Virus record (IMG/VR): IMGVR_UViG_3300031788_000123 | Span: 1-21,643 of that record | Length of the DNA: 21,643 bases | From: a virus | Direction: 5' to 3' (one strand) | Part shown: positions 21,128 through 21,643 of the stretch, piece after piece | Position numbering within the stretch: position 1 is the first letter of the stretch | How the letters are laid out: every line of letters begins with the position of its first letter | The notes under the pieces: generated by a model | Told to the model about the DNA's origin: nothing | What the model saw: only the letters and a program-made list of their open reading frames with translations | Database searches by the model: none | Program-made: the position numbers and the translations under genes

Positions 21128-21643
21128 CTATGCATAACATCTCCATGAATTATATGTCAGGAGTTTGCAGTCAGCCGGCGTGGCTCCTTGCGTCAAACGT
21201 TTTCCCGTCTTGATTCCGTGCAAACTTATTCTGTCTTTTGAATTACCACCTATATAGGCTACACCATACTTCGGGTGCTTCACCAAGCTGCCTCTGGTGA
21301 ACCCAAGGCTCCTTGTGCTGCCATAGGGTCTCCGACAGCCACCCTTTTCCGGTTGCAGGCGATGCAACTGCCGACGATGGAACTGCAAAGGAACCACAAA
21401 TTTCAACTCGGTGTTGTCCGGTTTGGTATGTCCTCCAACCAGCCAATTGGCAAGGACCCAGGAATCAACGCAATGCGCTTCAAATACAGGAGCCATCTTG
21501 CTCTTGGTTTTGGACAAACCGTGCGTATCTCGTAAATCTTTGGTTTGCCATCCTTCCAACAAATGAACAAAACCAATTTGCTCCAACTGGTCGTAAAACC
21601 ACTGCTTGCCAATTTGTAGCGGTGAGAATGACTTGTCCCAACG
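21128..21643 (-). CDS. iscB: IscB RNA-guided nuclease, C-terminal part (5' end beyond right edge)
   Basis: 171 codons are open from the window edge to a TAG at 21128; the in-frame TTG at 21586 is not a likely start because matching sequence continues upstream (SFSPLQIGKQWFYDQ). The pattern fits the IscB/ISC C-terminus: GWQTKDLRDTHGLSKTK, FEAHCVDSWVLANW with the RuvC-III AHxxD motif, PLQFHRRQLHRLQPEKGG, RSLGFTRGSLVKHPKYG and TGKRLTQ near the end. IscB proteins are Cas9 relatives with split RuvC and HNH domains and use an omega-RNA as guide. HNH, RuvC-I/II, the arginine-rich start and any omega-RNA (usually encoded 5' of iscB) lie outside the window, so activity cannot be judged. Confidence 0.88.
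   Translation of the reverse strand, partial: RWDKSFSPLQIGKQWFYDQLEQIGFVHLLEGWQTKDLRDTHGLSKTKSKMAPVFEAHCVDSWVLANWLVGGHTKPDNTELKFVVPLQFHRRQLHRLQPEKGGCRRPYGSTRSLGFTRGSLVKHPKYGVAYIGGNSKDRISLHGIKTGKRLTQGATPADCKLLTYNSWRCYA

Overview
This window looks like part of the genome of a large T4-superfamily myovirus (contractile-tailed phage). The evidence is a set of T4-type genes recognised by motif and by neighbourhood: baseplate gp26, gp53 and gp54/gp48-like proteins, a gp27-like hub, a gp5-like spike, recombination nuclease subunits gp46 and gp47, and late sigma factor gp55. T4-type late promoter boxes (TATAAATA and close variants) precede several structural genes. The host is most likely an alphaproteobacterium. 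That is an inference from the moderate GC content, the divergence from enterobacterial T4, and one small coiled-coil gene of a type I associate with alphaproteobacterial genomes. No family assignment here was checked by a database search.

Layout. (a) 1-3685, minus strand: a very long tape measure protein whose C-terminus lies beyond the left edge; it carries a 53-codon internal duplication and a 141-bp tandem repeat. (b) 3686-3793: a divergent control region with late promoter boxes on both strands. (c) 3794-5793, plus strand: gp26-like baseplate protein, a 64-aa baseplate-cluster protein with a GTG start, a 69-aa coiled-coil gene with its own host-type promoter, and a PD-(D/E)XK nuclease, probably a Holliday-junction resolvase, behind an exact TATAAATA box. 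(d) 5795-11782, minus strand: a replication, recombination and late-transcription block read gp55, gp47 (Mre11-like), gp46 (Rad50-like), ERF-family annealing protein. The gp55 gene is interrupted in frame by a 236-codon intein. (e) 11783-11943: a second divergent control region. (f) 11944-19013, plus strand: the baseplate hub operon, with a tail-tube initiator or cap protein (gp54/gp48-like), gp53, a 1179-aa gp27-like hub ending in a Cys/His peptidoglycan hydrolase domain, and a 755-aa gp5-like spike ending in a lytic transglycosylase domain. (g) 19035-21067, minus strand: a tail fibre protein and a short collar-type protein that share an N-terminal domain. (h) 21078-21643, minus strand: a palindrome followed by the 3' part of an iscB gene (RNA-guided nuclease of the IS200/IS605 superfamily), cut by the right edge.

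How the parts fit. gp46/gp47 would resect DNA ends, ERF would anneal the single strands, and the late-expressed nuclease could resolve the resulting junctions before packaging. gp55 would direct RNA polymerase to the TATAAATA-type boxes in front of the structural genes, so regulator and targets are both in this window. The hub and spike together carry two different cell-wall hydrolases, which fits a tail tip that must cut peptidoglycan during DNA injection. The most unusual points are the intein inside the late sigma factor, at the position equivalent to the sigma region 2.1/2.2 boundary, and the iscB element inserted directly upstream of a fibre gene.
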